In this document: in pieces, positions 1 to 10,613 of the stretch | How positions within the stretch are numbered: position 1 is the stretch's first letter | Layout of the letters: each line of letters opens with the position of its first letter | Assembly (NCBI GenBank): GCA_963969345.1 | Contig: OZ017769.1 | Span: 10,915,725-10,979,724, forward strand | Source of the DNA: Turbatrix aceti | Lineage: Eukaryota > Nematoda > Chromadorea > Rhabditida > Panagrolaimidae | Reading direction: 5' to 3' | Length of the DNA stretch: 64,000 bases | Made by a program: the position numbers and the translations under genes | Notes under the pieces: model-generated | Databases searched by the model: none | What the model was told of the DNA's origin: nothing | Seen by the model: only the letters and a program-made list of their open reading frames with translations

Positions 1-651
1 CCAACTGACCTTCAAGGCATGATTCTGGGAACCGCATCTGCTCTGTCCAAGTCCCGGAAAATTCTTCTTGTCATTCAAAGACACGCAGAAGCATCTTCCG
101 ACCAGTATCTCGTTGACAGTGTATATACCTGCCGGATTGCCTTTGAAATGTTGCAGTTTCCTCTTCGAACGTCGACTCTGTTTTTTGAGTTCATCGACAA
201 ACGTTCTGCTCTCGAACTTGTTGTTCAGAAACGATTGCACAAAAGCCCTACACATTTAGTGTTCGAAAGAGCCTTATTTGACAACTTGTAACATTTATTT
301 TGTTCTGTTTTGTCCGCATCATGTTCATTTATCCGAATGAAACATGTCATGGTTTTTTGCGTACTTTATAAAAAATCCTGTGTCAACAAAAATCAATATT
401 TGACCGAAAACATATTGAAATTGACTGAAAAAAGTGCCTTTCGGAAAATTGCAATTAAAAAAAACATGCATAAAAGAATAACCACCGTAAAAGAGATAAC
501 ATACATAATTATTAGAAGCATAATTATTTGTCTTGCAACGAAATTGGATAGGCTGAAAATGCGTTTCATCTTTTTTTTCACGGGTTTCTCGTTTTTCATC
601 GATTTTCATCGTCTCTGTTTCCTTTTTCGTATCTTTCAAGTATTCAAGATC
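1..651. other. unresolved open frames at left edge
   Basis: No gene could be assigned here. On the minus strand an open frame runs from an ATG at 255 to the window edge (85 codons, basic and Cys-containing, no recognised motif). On the plus strand 19-291 is also open over the same bases. Both could be chance or exons of genes cut by the edge. The rest, 300-650, is AT-rich with long A and T runs, like local introns or intergenic DNA. Confidence 0.2.
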
Positions 652-1546
652 ATGGATGTTGTAAACGCTACAAAAGAGTTTTATAACCCTTGGCTGAGTC
701 GTCCCAGGCAACCTTCAGTGAAAAAGTGAACGGTGTGTATTTTTTCTGCGGAATTAAAAAAAATTTTCAGTACTCTCCACCAGAGTTGTTCGATGCTCAC
801 CAAATTGCTCCTGCTCACTGCTCGCTCCTGCTCAGCTCACGAGCGCGAGCGGAGCGAGCGCGAAAAATTGGAGTGCTCAATGAGCATGAGCAGAGCGAGC
901 ACGAAAAATTGAATTGCTCAAAGAGCGCGAGCAGAGCGAGCAAGAGAAATTTTTAAAATGAGCACTGCTCACTATAAATTTAGTGCTATAAATATTAAAA
1001 TACTGGTAGTTTCGATCATAAACACGATGTTGGAGGTATCTCCAAGCAATATGCGGTCTTTCTTTTAGCAAGGGACTGAATTTGTGACTCAAAATTCACA
1101 TTTTCATGTGTGAGCCATGTTTGCTCATTGCTCGCTCCTGCTCAACTCACGAGCGTGAGCAGAGCAAGAGCAGAGGATCCGAGAATAAAAGAGCGCGAGC
1201 GGAGCGAGCGCGAAAATTTTAGGAACTCAAAGAGCATGAGCAGAGCGAGCACGGAAAATTGAATTGCTCAAAGAGCGTGAGCAGAGACTTGTTGAGGGAA
1301 AAACGTGAGTTTTCACCTTGGCATCATTTTTTGTTCAATTCAAGATATTCAGAAGACTTCCAGGACAGTGTTCTGTTCAAGGCCTATGAGGAGCATAAGT
1401 TGCTTGTCAGGGAGTTTGTCGCAGTCAATGAAAAGCTGAAGGAGCTCACGGAAGTCAGGGAAAAACAAAGACAAAGGCAGGCGTTGGCGTTGGCCAGTAA
1501 AACGAAGCGACGGAAGAACACATCGAAGAAGTTTGGCAGGTTGTAA
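652..1546 (+). CDS. possible small gene interrupted by GAGCGAGC repeats
   Basis: The last part, about 1346-1546, reads as a charged, coiled-coil-like C terminus rich in Lys, Arg and Glu, ending in KKFGRL and a TAA. It is preceded by an intron-like stretch: a GTGAGT donor at 1305 and TTCAAG or ATTCAG acceptors at 1345 or 1353. A candidate first exon begins with ATG at 652, just after an AAG that could be a trans-splice site. It encodes about 25 residues up to a GTGAAC donor at 726. Between these lie two copies of a GC-rich repeat, so the middle of the model cannot be fixed. No family is recognised. The two ends may not belong to one gene. Confidence 0.25.
783..960. repeat. GAGCGAGC-rich interspersed repeat, copy 1
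   Basis: This segment is built from variants of GAGCGCGAGCAGAGCGAGC separated by CGAAAAATTG and AATTGCTCAA spacers. It is preceded by the inverted form GCTCGCTCCTGCTCAGCTC, so it can fold on itself. A second copy starts about 335 bp downstream. It looks like a short non-autonomous element or a minisatellite. No clear target-site duplication was found. Confidence 0.6.
1118..1292. repeat. GAGCGAGC-rich interspersed repeat, copy 2
   Basis: This has the same organisation as the copy at 783-960: an inverted GCTCGCTCCTGCTCAAC block, then three GAGCRYGAGC..GAGCGAGC units with AAAATTG-type spacers. It differs by scattered substitutions and a GGATCCGAGAATAAAA insertion. It ends next to a possible small exon at 1287-1304. 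Confidence 0.6.
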
Positions 1547-1715
1547 ATATTTATTGCTGTTTTTAACCCTTTGATCACATTTTTGGTTTTCGATAACTTG
1601 TTTTTCTGATAGAAGATAGATCAACTTTATGATTTCAGAAAACACTGTTAAACGTAGAAAATCTGTAAAAAATGGCACAAAAAAATAGATTAGTAAGTGT
1701 AGATGATTGTGTGAA

Positions 1716-4700
1716 TTACGATAGCTTGGATACAATTTCTTTGAGCAACTGGAGTCCAAATCGGACGTCTCCACAATTGATCTCGACTTCGACGCCGCTT
1801 TCTGGGCGATTTTGGATCGTGATTAGAACGACTTCCTTCTTTGCCACTGTCTGCGCCGCGAAGAAGAGCTGAAAATCTTTTTTTGATATTTTTTCAAACA
1901 AAATCAAAACTCACTCCCTCGCAGAGGATGGACTTGCAGTTCGTGATGCGATAGATGTCCTTATAGTCGACAGGCCCTGCAGGACGCGAAAACCTCTGCG
2001 TATGCTCGTGGGCGCCGGTGAGGCGCTTTTTCTCGTCGTCAAACTGTCTTTTGTTCATCTCGATCCCCTCGACGAGTTCTCCCCAAGTCGGGATGAGCTC
2101 CAGATCGATCGGGGTACCAGGAAAGCCTTTTACCTGCCATTTCGACGGGGTTGTTGCGTCGTCGTTAAAGTTGACACCAACGACGGTCTGGCGGAAGTCG
2201 TGGGGCTTGATGTCGGTGAATCGGAGGATCCCGGACGTCTCCGGGCCGGAAGCAAGGGGCTGGATGACCAGGTCTTCGACGTCCGCAGGAAGCGTGTGCC
2301 GGACCCGAAGCTCGACTGCCAGCATCGAATTCGCGTGCAGGGATGGTTGACGGGTGAATCGGAAATCGACGACCACAGGTGACTGCTTGGGAGTGAGTGG
2401 GTGGAAGGCCGGATCGATGAACTGGGCGGATGTCCGGATGAAGTTGGAAAAGGCTCCTACCGCGACGTCCGAAAAATCGAGATCGACAAGGATGTCGGCG
2501 GGTGAGTCCTTCTTGGGCGGCGGAGGTGAAGAGGACTTGGCCTTGGGATGGCGCTGGGCGTTGGAGGGGGGAGGAGGAGGGGAGGGCGTGACCAGAGATG
2601 GCTCGTCGTCGTCGTCGTCATTGGATTCTTCCTCGCTCTCCTCGTCGTTTTCCTCCTCGTCTTCGATGTCTTCGTCCGATTCTTCATTTTCTTCCTCTTC
2701 TCCAGAATCCTCGGCTTCGGATTCCTCGTCCTCAGAGGCGGAACCATCTTCATCGTCGTCTTCGTCCTCTTCGCTCTCACCAGAGTCGTCATCCGAGTAA
2801 AACTTGTCCAGCTGGATCTTCCCATTTTTCGCGAGGGCATCTGTGGCGATTTCGTCGACTGCGAGCGGCATTGCGGCCCTCCGCACCGTCGGATCAGGCG
2901 GAATTGACGGGAAATCGGGGATTTCAGTATATCCACTGCATTTCTGGTTGAGGAGATGCGACAGTGTGCCGAGCTGAAAGTTTTCGCGATCCCCGTACTG
3001 ACTGTGTACCGTTGGTGCCGGTTTGGGGGTCATAAAAACCTCCAGGGGAAATGCACAGTCTTTCCGGAAGAGAAAAGCCCTCAAAAAGCGGCACCGATCG
3101 CGAATGTCATACGATCGATCGTACCTCGCGAGTTGTATGACGTACTTGACCAGAAGCTCGCATTTGGCCCGATCCGTGGCCCAAAGCTGGACAGCAAGGT
3201 TGAGGGTCTGGAGCTTGACGACATCGCTCTCCTCGCAGAAGGACATTGCCAGAACCCGCAAGAGGTCAGGTGCGAGCGTGGGGACCTTGTCGATGTGCGT
3301 GGACACCAGCCAGATCACGCATGCCCTCGCTGGGGGAGCACGGATGGTATCGATTAGCTTGATGACCCGTCGCAGCAGGGGGACGGGTGCGTCGGCGTGG
3401 AGGAGGCGTTTGAGGACGACAACCGCTGAGCAGACCACGGATTCGCGAGGATTCGCGATGAGATTGATAAGGCAGGATAGACAGGTCTCGGATGCCGTCG
3501 AGACGGCGAGCGCGCATCGACCAATGGCTTCGATAGCCGCCGACGCAATGTCCGGCATGTGGAGGTACGCCTGGAGCTCGCGAATAACAAGCTGCACATT
3601 GGTCTCGGTGACCAGACTCGTCAGAATCTGGAGCTTGAGTTGTTTGACGTGTGCAGAGTCGGAGCTGCGTATGAAGAAGCTCTTCAAAAACGGTTCGAAG
3701 AGATTCTGAAAAAAAAATGTTTTTAGAGAAAAAAAGTGAGAAAAAACACGCAGAAGCAAAAGTTTGAAGAAATATCACTTTCTCAGCTCGTCTCAACGGA
3801 TAGTAACACAATTACGGCATGAAAAAGATCCAAAAACAACAGCTAAGCCAAAAAATATATAAAAAAGGCAAAACTCTCAGAGACGAAAAAATATCTCGAA
3901 AAGAAAAAAATGAGTGATAAGACTACAGTAAAGCCGCATGTTGCTTATGTTCTGTTCGTTTTTTTTTCGTTTTCGGCATTTTTTGAGTCTTTTGTTACGT
4001 TTTTTGCTTCTCGTGCTTTTTGGTTCGGTCTCAGATGGATTTTGTTTGTTACGATAGTTTTTCTATTGAGTTTGTCACAACCACGAGACAACACCGAAAA
4101 GATAACGCGAAAAGTTACTTTGCTAATTGCAAAAATGCACTTGTCTACCATGTTGTTGCGTGTCGCACAGATTGTTGCTATATTGACGAGGACGACGTAT
4201 TGAACCTCATTTGGAGCGCGTAGCAGACGAACGAGAGCCTTTGGCACAACTGATAGCTGGGAGGAGGGAGCAATGTAGTAGAGCAGCTGCGCGACAGCCA
4301 TCACAACGGCACAATTCCTGCTCTGAAGCAGAGGCCTTGCCGACGTGATGAGTAGGACGTGGTCGGGATCGAGGGGTAGGTCGTCATCTGGGGTCGTGAA
4401 TTGCGTTCTCGCATATCGGGTTAGGAGGCCGATCATGATGACCTGGCCCCATTCGTCGACGTCGGCCAGCGCACGGCAGAGAGACCGAAAATGGCGGTGG
4501 AGGAGGTCGAGGCGATCGGGGCACGTCTCCTCAAAGGCGTAAACCGCAGATCCGAGGACTAGGGTGCGCTTGTCGCCGAGCAGGTAGTCTATGCACTCGA
4601 GCAAGTCCGGCTGGAGGTCGGGATTGAGAGAGTATAGCTTGGGAATGGCGTGCGCGGCTACTTTCCTCACGTAGGCTGACATATCTCGGACGGAAGCCTT

Positions 4701-5798
4701 CAGCGCCAGCAACATGACAGTCGTAATCATAGGCACTCGGATGCTGGAGAGTACGCGAAGCGCGCCGGCACGAATGAGTTGGTTTGGGTCCTGGAGGGCT
4801 TTCTGGAAGGTAGAAACGGAGAGCAGCGCCAGGTCCTGTTGTTCTTCGGCATATCGGACGAGATAGACGTAGACCAGCTTCTTGAGTTCGAGGTTCTTTA
4901 CGGCAACGTTTTTGACGACTGCTGGAAAGAGTTCCGAAACGTCTCGTCCTTTTGCGACCATCTAAAATTTAAAAAATAAGGGGTTTTGAGGGGAATATCG
5001 TAATTTTTAGGCTTCGTGGCGGAAGATTAAAATTTTATACCAAATATAGTTTTTCAGGAGTTTGGCACTTTTTAAGCATGGATTTATACGAATACTGTAC
5101 CAAATTCAACCATGCCGTGCTGCAAAACCTTCTGCCACTGCAAAAAGTGAGTTTCCAATTTACTTTTGATTTTGACAAACTTTGTTTTAGCAACTGGAAG
5201 TCATTCAAACGTCCATTAAACAACAGATGCCTGGAAGTCAAAAAGCAGAAACCCTACAGCTTGAGCCTGCAAAACTCGAGCAAAAGGTGCAGGTCCAAGA
5301 GAAATTAGGAACCCCAGCGCTTGTTCAGCGTTCCAGTGAGCAAAAGGTGGAACACAGCCCAAAGTCCAGAATTCCAAGTCTAATGGACGTCGTATGTCCC
5401 CGTCCATATTTTTTAGAGAGCGAAAAAACGGTCCTTCCCGTGAAAAGTAAGTTTTTGGCTTTTGTAAGGGGGATTTTGATTTGAACGTAAACGCGCCATG
5501 ATTACAAAGTCATAATCTGGCGCGAAGTAATTTTACGTATTTTGACGGTCAAAAATACGTACATTGATAATTCGCTTCATGGCTTCCATTTTGTCAGATT
5601 CCTTGTTGCTGTCCAGCATCGTTTTGAGGTCCGCAAATCTGCTAAAATTAAATTTCGTTTTTTTATAATATAAAAAATTTTTTTTACTTACGTTCGATTA
5701 TCAAGCATCTGCCCGCCTTCAGATATCTCGATTTCGGGGCTTGTAAGCCCCTCTGCGTATGCCATCCTCATGGCTGCTACTGACTGAAAGTGACTCAT
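1716..5798 (-). CDS. AP3B: AP-3 complex subunit beta (beta-adaptin 3)
   Basis: This is the large beta subunit of the AP-3 adaptor, which sorts cargo to lysosomes and related organelles. The deduced exons are 5798-5692, 5641-5563, 4961-4149, 3705-1915 and 1868-1716, giving 980 residues, all in phase. The adaptin N-terminal (HEAT-like) domain covers roughly residues 35-560 and includes [49 protein letters not shown] and [19 protein letters not shown], all near-identical to animal AP3B1/2. A long Glu/Asp/Ser hinge (about 2610-2800 on the map) follows, then a Pro-rich stretch and a C-terminal beta-sandwich domain. The start ATG at 5798 is the first in frame with the adaptin domain. The N terminus before the domain is shorter than in vertebrates. 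Intron 2 (5562-4962) holds a separate gene on the other strand. The C. elegans orthologue is apb-3. Confidence 0.95.
5078..5484 (+). CDS. small unidentified protein nested in an AP-3 beta intron
   Basis: Two exons, 5078-5146 and 5191-5484, are joined across a 44-base GTGAGT..TTTTAG intron and encode about 120 residues. A TTTTTCAG acceptor ends about 22 bases before the ATG, as expected for a trans-spliced nematode message. The N terminus ([20 protein letters not shown]) is helical and continues into a Gln/Glu/Lys-rich coiled-coil-like segment, then a [13 protein letters not shown] stretch. No known family is recognised. The gene lies wholly inside the second AP-3 beta intron, transcribed oppositely. 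The 3' end could instead splice at a GTAAGT at 5446 to an exon not seen. Confidence 0.6.
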
Positions 5799-6413
5799 TT
5801 GACCCGGGTTTGGTTCTTGTTGCACGGATCAACGAGACGACGTGGATGAGAGAACACTATGACACGTCAGTCGACAAATTTTTCCCCACGCCTAGATCCC
5901 TTTTTTTGTTCACCGCGCGAGCCAGAAGCATGCAGAGTTAAACAAACGTAAACCACAAATGCGATTGAACCCACAAAAATAGGATGTGGTGGAGAGTGTC
6001 CTAGCTGCCCATGAATGGAGCTCTTCAGGCTCGCTGGAAGGGAGACAAGACAGAACACAACCCAATCCCTTATCGATTCCCCTACTTCTTCGTTTCTTGC
6101 ATGCTGCGCCGTGTGCACACTAGAGCTGCTTTAGTTTTCCTTTTTTGGTTGGTCACATCGACTACTGGCTGCGCCGCGGCCACCACCATGCACGCGCCCG
6201 CGTTGTCGTTCATCCTGCGGGCAGGATGGACATGTCAGCCAACGATCCTTTTATTACAATCCTGCGCGCAACCTGCAATGTGTGTTTGTTTTATAAAACG
6301 GCTCCGTTTGTTTGAACGTAATTTTACGGTTTTTTGTATTGTGGCTTTTTTATACGGTTTTGGAGTTTAAATTGGTACAATTTTGTTTTTTAGACAGTTA
6401 CAAGATCGGCGAT
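5799..6413. promoter_or_regulatory. divergent intergenic region, AP-3 beta / RRM gene
   Basis: 615 bases separate two start codons that point away from each other, so promoters for both genes should lie here. The middle (6100-6250) is unusually GC-rich for local intergenic DNA. No TATA box or conserved element was recognised. TTTTGTTTTTTAG at 6381-6393 is a likely trans-splice acceptor for the plus-strand gene. Confidence 0.45.
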
Positions 6414-7257
6414 ATGTCGCACATCAGTCACGATACCAACAGCCAGGATCCGGACAAAATCAGGTTGGTTTTAACTTTTTTTTGCACTTTTACGACAAAA
6501 ATTGCAGATCTCGTGTGTTTGTCCGAAATCTGAAGCCCACAATGACGCGTGACAAGCTCATCGAGTTGTTTGCCAATTTTGGCACGATTACGGGTGCCAG
6601 CCTTCACACGAACTACGCATTTGTCCAGTTTACGACCGAGGATGAGGCTCTTCTCGCTGAACAGGTTCTGGACAACTTTGAAGTCGAGCGTCAACGCATT
6701 TGTGAGTGGTTTTTGTTTTATCTTGTTTGGCATCTGATAAGAGCTTTTTTCAGCGGTGCGAAACGCTTTCTACTCGGGCACAAACCAGGGACCGAATCAG
6801 AATCGCGGTCAGAAGCGGGCGTATCCCCGATCGTCTTCGCGTCATGATTCTGCCGCTTCGACGCCGAATCACTCCGCGGACAGCAGCATCGTCGGCGTGC
6901 CGGCAGCAACTCCAGCGAAGCCGCTCATGTCGATCAACATGAACGCGACGGCGCCCGGACCTGCTCTGCCCAAGATTGAACGTAAGTTGGGCGGTTTTGG
7001 AAGAATTTTAGGCCTAATTGCGCAATGTTCCAGAAATCACGGATGTGTTCATCTGTGGAGGTTGCCGGTATACGACCAACTTTTTGGAACGCTTTGTTGA
7101 CCACCGCAGGACTCCATGCACCCGTCGCACCCCCAAGGAACCCAACGAACCGGGTACGTACAAGTGCTTCTCTTGTCCGTCTGTCTTCGATCACGCGTGG
7201 AACCTGCTCTACCACATGCGCCAGGAACACGAAGTTACGATGTACAAGGCATCGTAA
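6414..7257 (+). CDS. RNA-binding protein with RRM and two C-terminal zinc fingers
   Basis: Exons 6414-6463, 6508-6701, 6754-6981 and 7034-7257 encode 231 residues. Residues about 17-80 form an RRM with RNP2-like RVFVRNL and RNP1-like YAFVQFT. The spacing and the SRVFVRNL start resemble the hnRNP C/RALY group. A Ser/Pro/Ala-rich linker follows. The C terminus holds a Cys-x2-Cys-x12-His-x4-Cys finger (CGGC..H..C) and a Cys-x2-Cys-x12-His-x4-His finger (CFSC..HMRQEH). A TTTTTTAG acceptor lies 20 bases before the ATG, and AATAAA is at 7336-7341. It probably acts in nuclear RNA processing or gene control (inferred from domains). The gene is convergent with HYPK, 137 bases away. I cannot name the orthologue. 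Confidence 0.85.
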
Positions 7258-7393
7258 AGCCCATTTTTTACATTGCGGATGTTTGTTGTCACTTTGCTTT
7301 ACAGAACCTCAGAACAGCTGTTTTTGCCGTTTTTGAATAAAACGATGTATCACGACAAAAATTTATCCTGATGACCAAAAAAAATAGCAAAAA

Positions 7394-7856
7394 TCAATGG
7401 TACTTTACCGTTTTGTAGGCATTTTGAGCCGCGAGAACAACGGCTTCCTCGGGCGAAGGCGTGGGCACCGGTTTGATGGACGAGACTTCGAGTGCGTAGA
7501 GCAGGGCGGTTTCGAGGTCGCCTTCCAGATCGATGAGAAGCGTTTCAGCCTTTTCACGGGTAAGATTGAGGTTGCTGGCGAGAAAGTTGACGTCTTCACG
7601 CTTGATCATTGCGACCGACGATGCATCCTTGCGGGCGCCCTGCTTGAGCGTCTCCAGTTGACCAAAGTCAATGGTATGCGAGATCTCGGCTTCGTCTTGG
7701 GTTTCTTCCATCTGAAAATATATAAAAACATTCAAAAAAAATGAGGGAAAAAGTACTCGCCTGTTTCAGATAACGCTTATCCTGTTCGACAGGTTTCTTC
7801 TCTTCCTGCTGGTCCTCATCATGCTCATCTTCAGCCTCGGGCTTCTTGGGCGGCAT
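7394..7856 (-). CDS. HYPK: HYPK-like protein (huntingtin-interacting protein K)
   Basis: Exons 7856-7761 and 7711-7394 encode 137 residues. The acidic N terminus (Glu/Asp/Lys-rich) is followed by a C-terminal UBA-like segment, VAMIKREDVNFLASNLNLTR..AETLLIDLEGDLETALLYAL, matching the HYPK pattern (KKEDLELIMTEMEISRAAAE). HYPK binds the NatA N-terminal acetyltransferase at the ribosome. A TTTGCAG acceptor precedes the ATG by six bases, which is why the second in-frame ATG was chosen. The only intron appears to use a GC donor (CAG/GCGAGT). The C terminus extends about 15-20 residues past the usual HYPK end and could be altered if GTAAAG near 7405 is a donor. NAC-alpha was considered, but there is no NAC domain. 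Confidence 0.8.
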
Positions 7857-8640
7857 TTTGGGCTGCAAACAACAAGAAAAATGATCATGAGACGAGAAAA
7901 CTCAACTCGCGGGAGATAATGCAAAAACAAGGGTTCGCGCTCATTGATAGAATGACCGTAATTAACGGAAAACGATTGAAAAGAAAGGAAAACGGTTGGA
8001 AACGATCGAAAAAACAGAAAAACGATAATTTTTTTGTAAATGAAGATAAAAATTTTTGTGCAAAATTGATGCACGCAACCTGCGTTGAAATAAACACGAG
8101 AATTTTCGTGGTTTGACAAAAAGCAGAGATGTCCTGCAAACTCGAAGGTTTTTTGACTGCCGCTCTTCCTTTCGCAGTGAATCATTTTTTTCAAATTGAT
8201 TTTCAGATGGCTTTTGGTCTGAGCGAATTTTTTGATTAAATAAAAAAATGGTTTTTTCAGGACTGAGGATTTTATTTTGTCCTTGAGCCATCATTTTTTG
8301 CGTGATCGTAATTTTTGATCCCAAAAAAAAGTGTAAGGCCTTGTTTGTGTAAAACTCGTTGTTACACTGGTAGAGGATGATTTTGACGAGGGGGGATTAT
8401 TAGGAGATGAAAATCGCGCGGCTTATTTTGGAATAAGAAGACGGAGGAGGAGGAGGAAACAAACGAGAGCTGCGCTGGCTGTAGGCTGCGGTCTGTTTGA
8501 TCGATTGATTTTGACTTTGACTCATCGCTTTTTGTCGTTCGTTGTTTGATACAACTTGGCTCTACGCCACGTACGATGCGTGCATGTTTTCCATGTTTTT
8601 TGAAAATTAAACGAAACACTTTTTCTCCTTGTTTTTCAGG
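7857..8640. promoter_or_regulatory. divergent intergenic region, HYPK / Arp3
   Basis: 784 bases lie between opposite-facing starts, AT-rich with several A and T runs. No gene or named element is visible, and open frames here overlap each other on both strands. GTTTTTCAG at 8631-8639 is the probable trans-splice acceptor of Arp3, one base before its ATG. Confidence 0.45.
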
Positions 8641-10331
8641 ATGTCAGCCTACGCGCAGTACAAACTGCCGATTGTCATAGACAATGGCTCGGGATACTCA
8701 AAGCTTGGATTCGCCGGCAACGATGAACCACTTTTCATCATTCCAACTGGTAAGTTATTGAAATGTGAACGTTCAAAAAAAGTAACAAACAGAATTTCAA
8801 AAGCGAGTTACTTTTAAGTAAAAAATGTCATTTTTTACGGTATCGACACCTAGGAAATTTTTATTTTAAACGATTTTTGTTTTTTCGATTTATTTTTGGT
8901 ATCTTTAACTGTTTTTTTTAATATTATTCTGACCAGTTTTACATTTTTTAGCCGTTGCGGTAAAGGAAAACCCAAGTGGCATTCTGGGTGGTGGAGGAAA
9001 GTTTTCAAGTGCTGATATGCAATATTTTGCGGGTGATGATGCTTTTTCGCCTCAAGCTGCCAATTATACCGTCAAATACCCAGTTCGACATGGCATTGTC
9101 AACGATTGGCCCAACATGCAGAACTTTATGATGTCGTCTATCTATCGTTACCTCAGGGTCGATCCACAGGAACATTACTTTTTGTTGGTAAGCTTTTGGG
9201 GATTTAAAAAAAAATTTTTGGAAGCTTTTGCCTTAATTTACGTGTTTTTTTGTTTTCAGACAGAACCCCCGCTAAACAAGCCGGAAAATCGTGAACAACT
9301 TGCCGAAATCATGTTTGAAATGTTCGGCGTTGCTGGTCTTCACATCGCGGTCCAGGCTGTGCTCGCCCTCGCTGCTTCCTGGCCGTCGAGGAACACACGC
9401 ACCGGCGTCCTGACCGGCCTTGTTCTCGACATTGGCGATGGCGTGACCCATGCCATTCCCGTCGCTGATGGCTACGTCATCGGCTCTTGCATGAAGCACA
9501 TCCCCATCGCTGGACGCGAGATCTCCTTTTACATCCAATCCATGCTCAGGGATCGAGGTGAGCCTGTGCCCTCCGATATGTCCTACGAAATCGCCAAACG
9601 CATCAAGGAGAAGTACTGCTACGTTTGTCCGAACATCTACAAGGAATTTGCGAAGTATGATGCAGATCCACGGACTTGGCTTCAGGTTGGTTGTTTTTTG
9701 GATGTTTTTACGGTATTTTTTTTTATTTATTTTTAGTGTCACGTGGACACAAATGCGGTAACAAAGCAGCTATTCTCTGTCGACGTGGGATACGAACGTT
9801 TTCTTGCCCCAGAAGTCTTCTTCCGGCCAACAATGATCAATCAGGACTTCAAGGTGCCGCTTCCGGTTGTCATCGATGACGTCATCCAACTTTGCCCGAT
9901 TGACGTCCGTCGAGCAATGTACAGCAATATTGTGCTTTCCGGAGGCACGACTATGTTCAAGGATTTTGGCAAGAGACTCAAGCGTGACATCAAAAAAATT
10001 GTCGATCACAGGAGAGAACTCAACCTAAAAAATGCCATTGGCGATGTTGAGGTGAGCGAGAACGGGTTTTAGAAGGGATGAGTTATAATTTTTTTCAGAC
10101 AAAAGACGTCGAGGTCAACGTTATCTCCCACAAACTTCAGCGATACGCTGTCTGGTTTGGGGGCAGTCTTCTGGCGTCTGCGGTGAGTTGACTTTTGAAG
10201 AAAATTTTTTTTGAAATGATTATTCTATTTTTTAGCCTGAATTCTATCACGTGGCTCACTCACGCAAAGACTACCTCGAAAAGGGCCCCAGCATCTGCCG
10301 CTACAATGCCGTTTTCAGTTCACTGGAATGA
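8641..10331 (+). CDS. arx-1: actin-related protein 3 (Arp2/3 complex)
   Basis: Six exons, 8641-8749, 8952-9187, 9260-9685, 9737-10051, 10099-10182 and 10236-10331, give 421 residues, close to the usual 418. Arp3 and Arp2 form the template dimer from which branched actin filaments grow. Diagnostic stretches are [16 protein letters not shown] (phosphate loop), [54 protein letters not shown] and [14 protein letters not shown]. All match Arp3 rather than actin or Arp2. The C terminus ends [13 protein letters not shown]. The first intron (202 bases) is longer than the others. The dynactin p25 gene follows on the same strand after 282 bases. Confidence 0.97.
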
Positions 10332-10613
10332 GTCTGCTCGTCGATGTGTTGCGTGCAAGCGACATGCGAAATCCGTCAAATCAGCTTTTTCTTCCTTATC
10401 ATCACCGTTGTTCCCCCATTTTTTGCAGCTTATTTATTCTTTTTTTCTTTTTTAAACATATTTGTAATTTACGCTCGCTGCCACTGGCATACTGTGTAAT
10501 GCGTTCGTTGTATGATAAAAAATCAGTTTGAAAAAAAATTGAAGAAAATGCGTTTTTCTGCGCAAAAATATTTTTTGCGGTAAAAATCGGGTTATTTTAT
10601 ATATTTTTTGCCG

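Noticed and set aside
2002..3709. Plus-strand frames opposite the AP-3 beta exon, including a Ser-rich 148-codon frame
   Set aside because: These are shadows of the Glu/Asp-rich hinge and HEAT exons of AP-3 beta.
7394..7856. First thought to be NAC-alpha because of the acidic N terminus and UBA-like end
   Set aside because: There is no NAC domain, and the KREDV..L..N..LTRE..AE pattern fits HYPK better.
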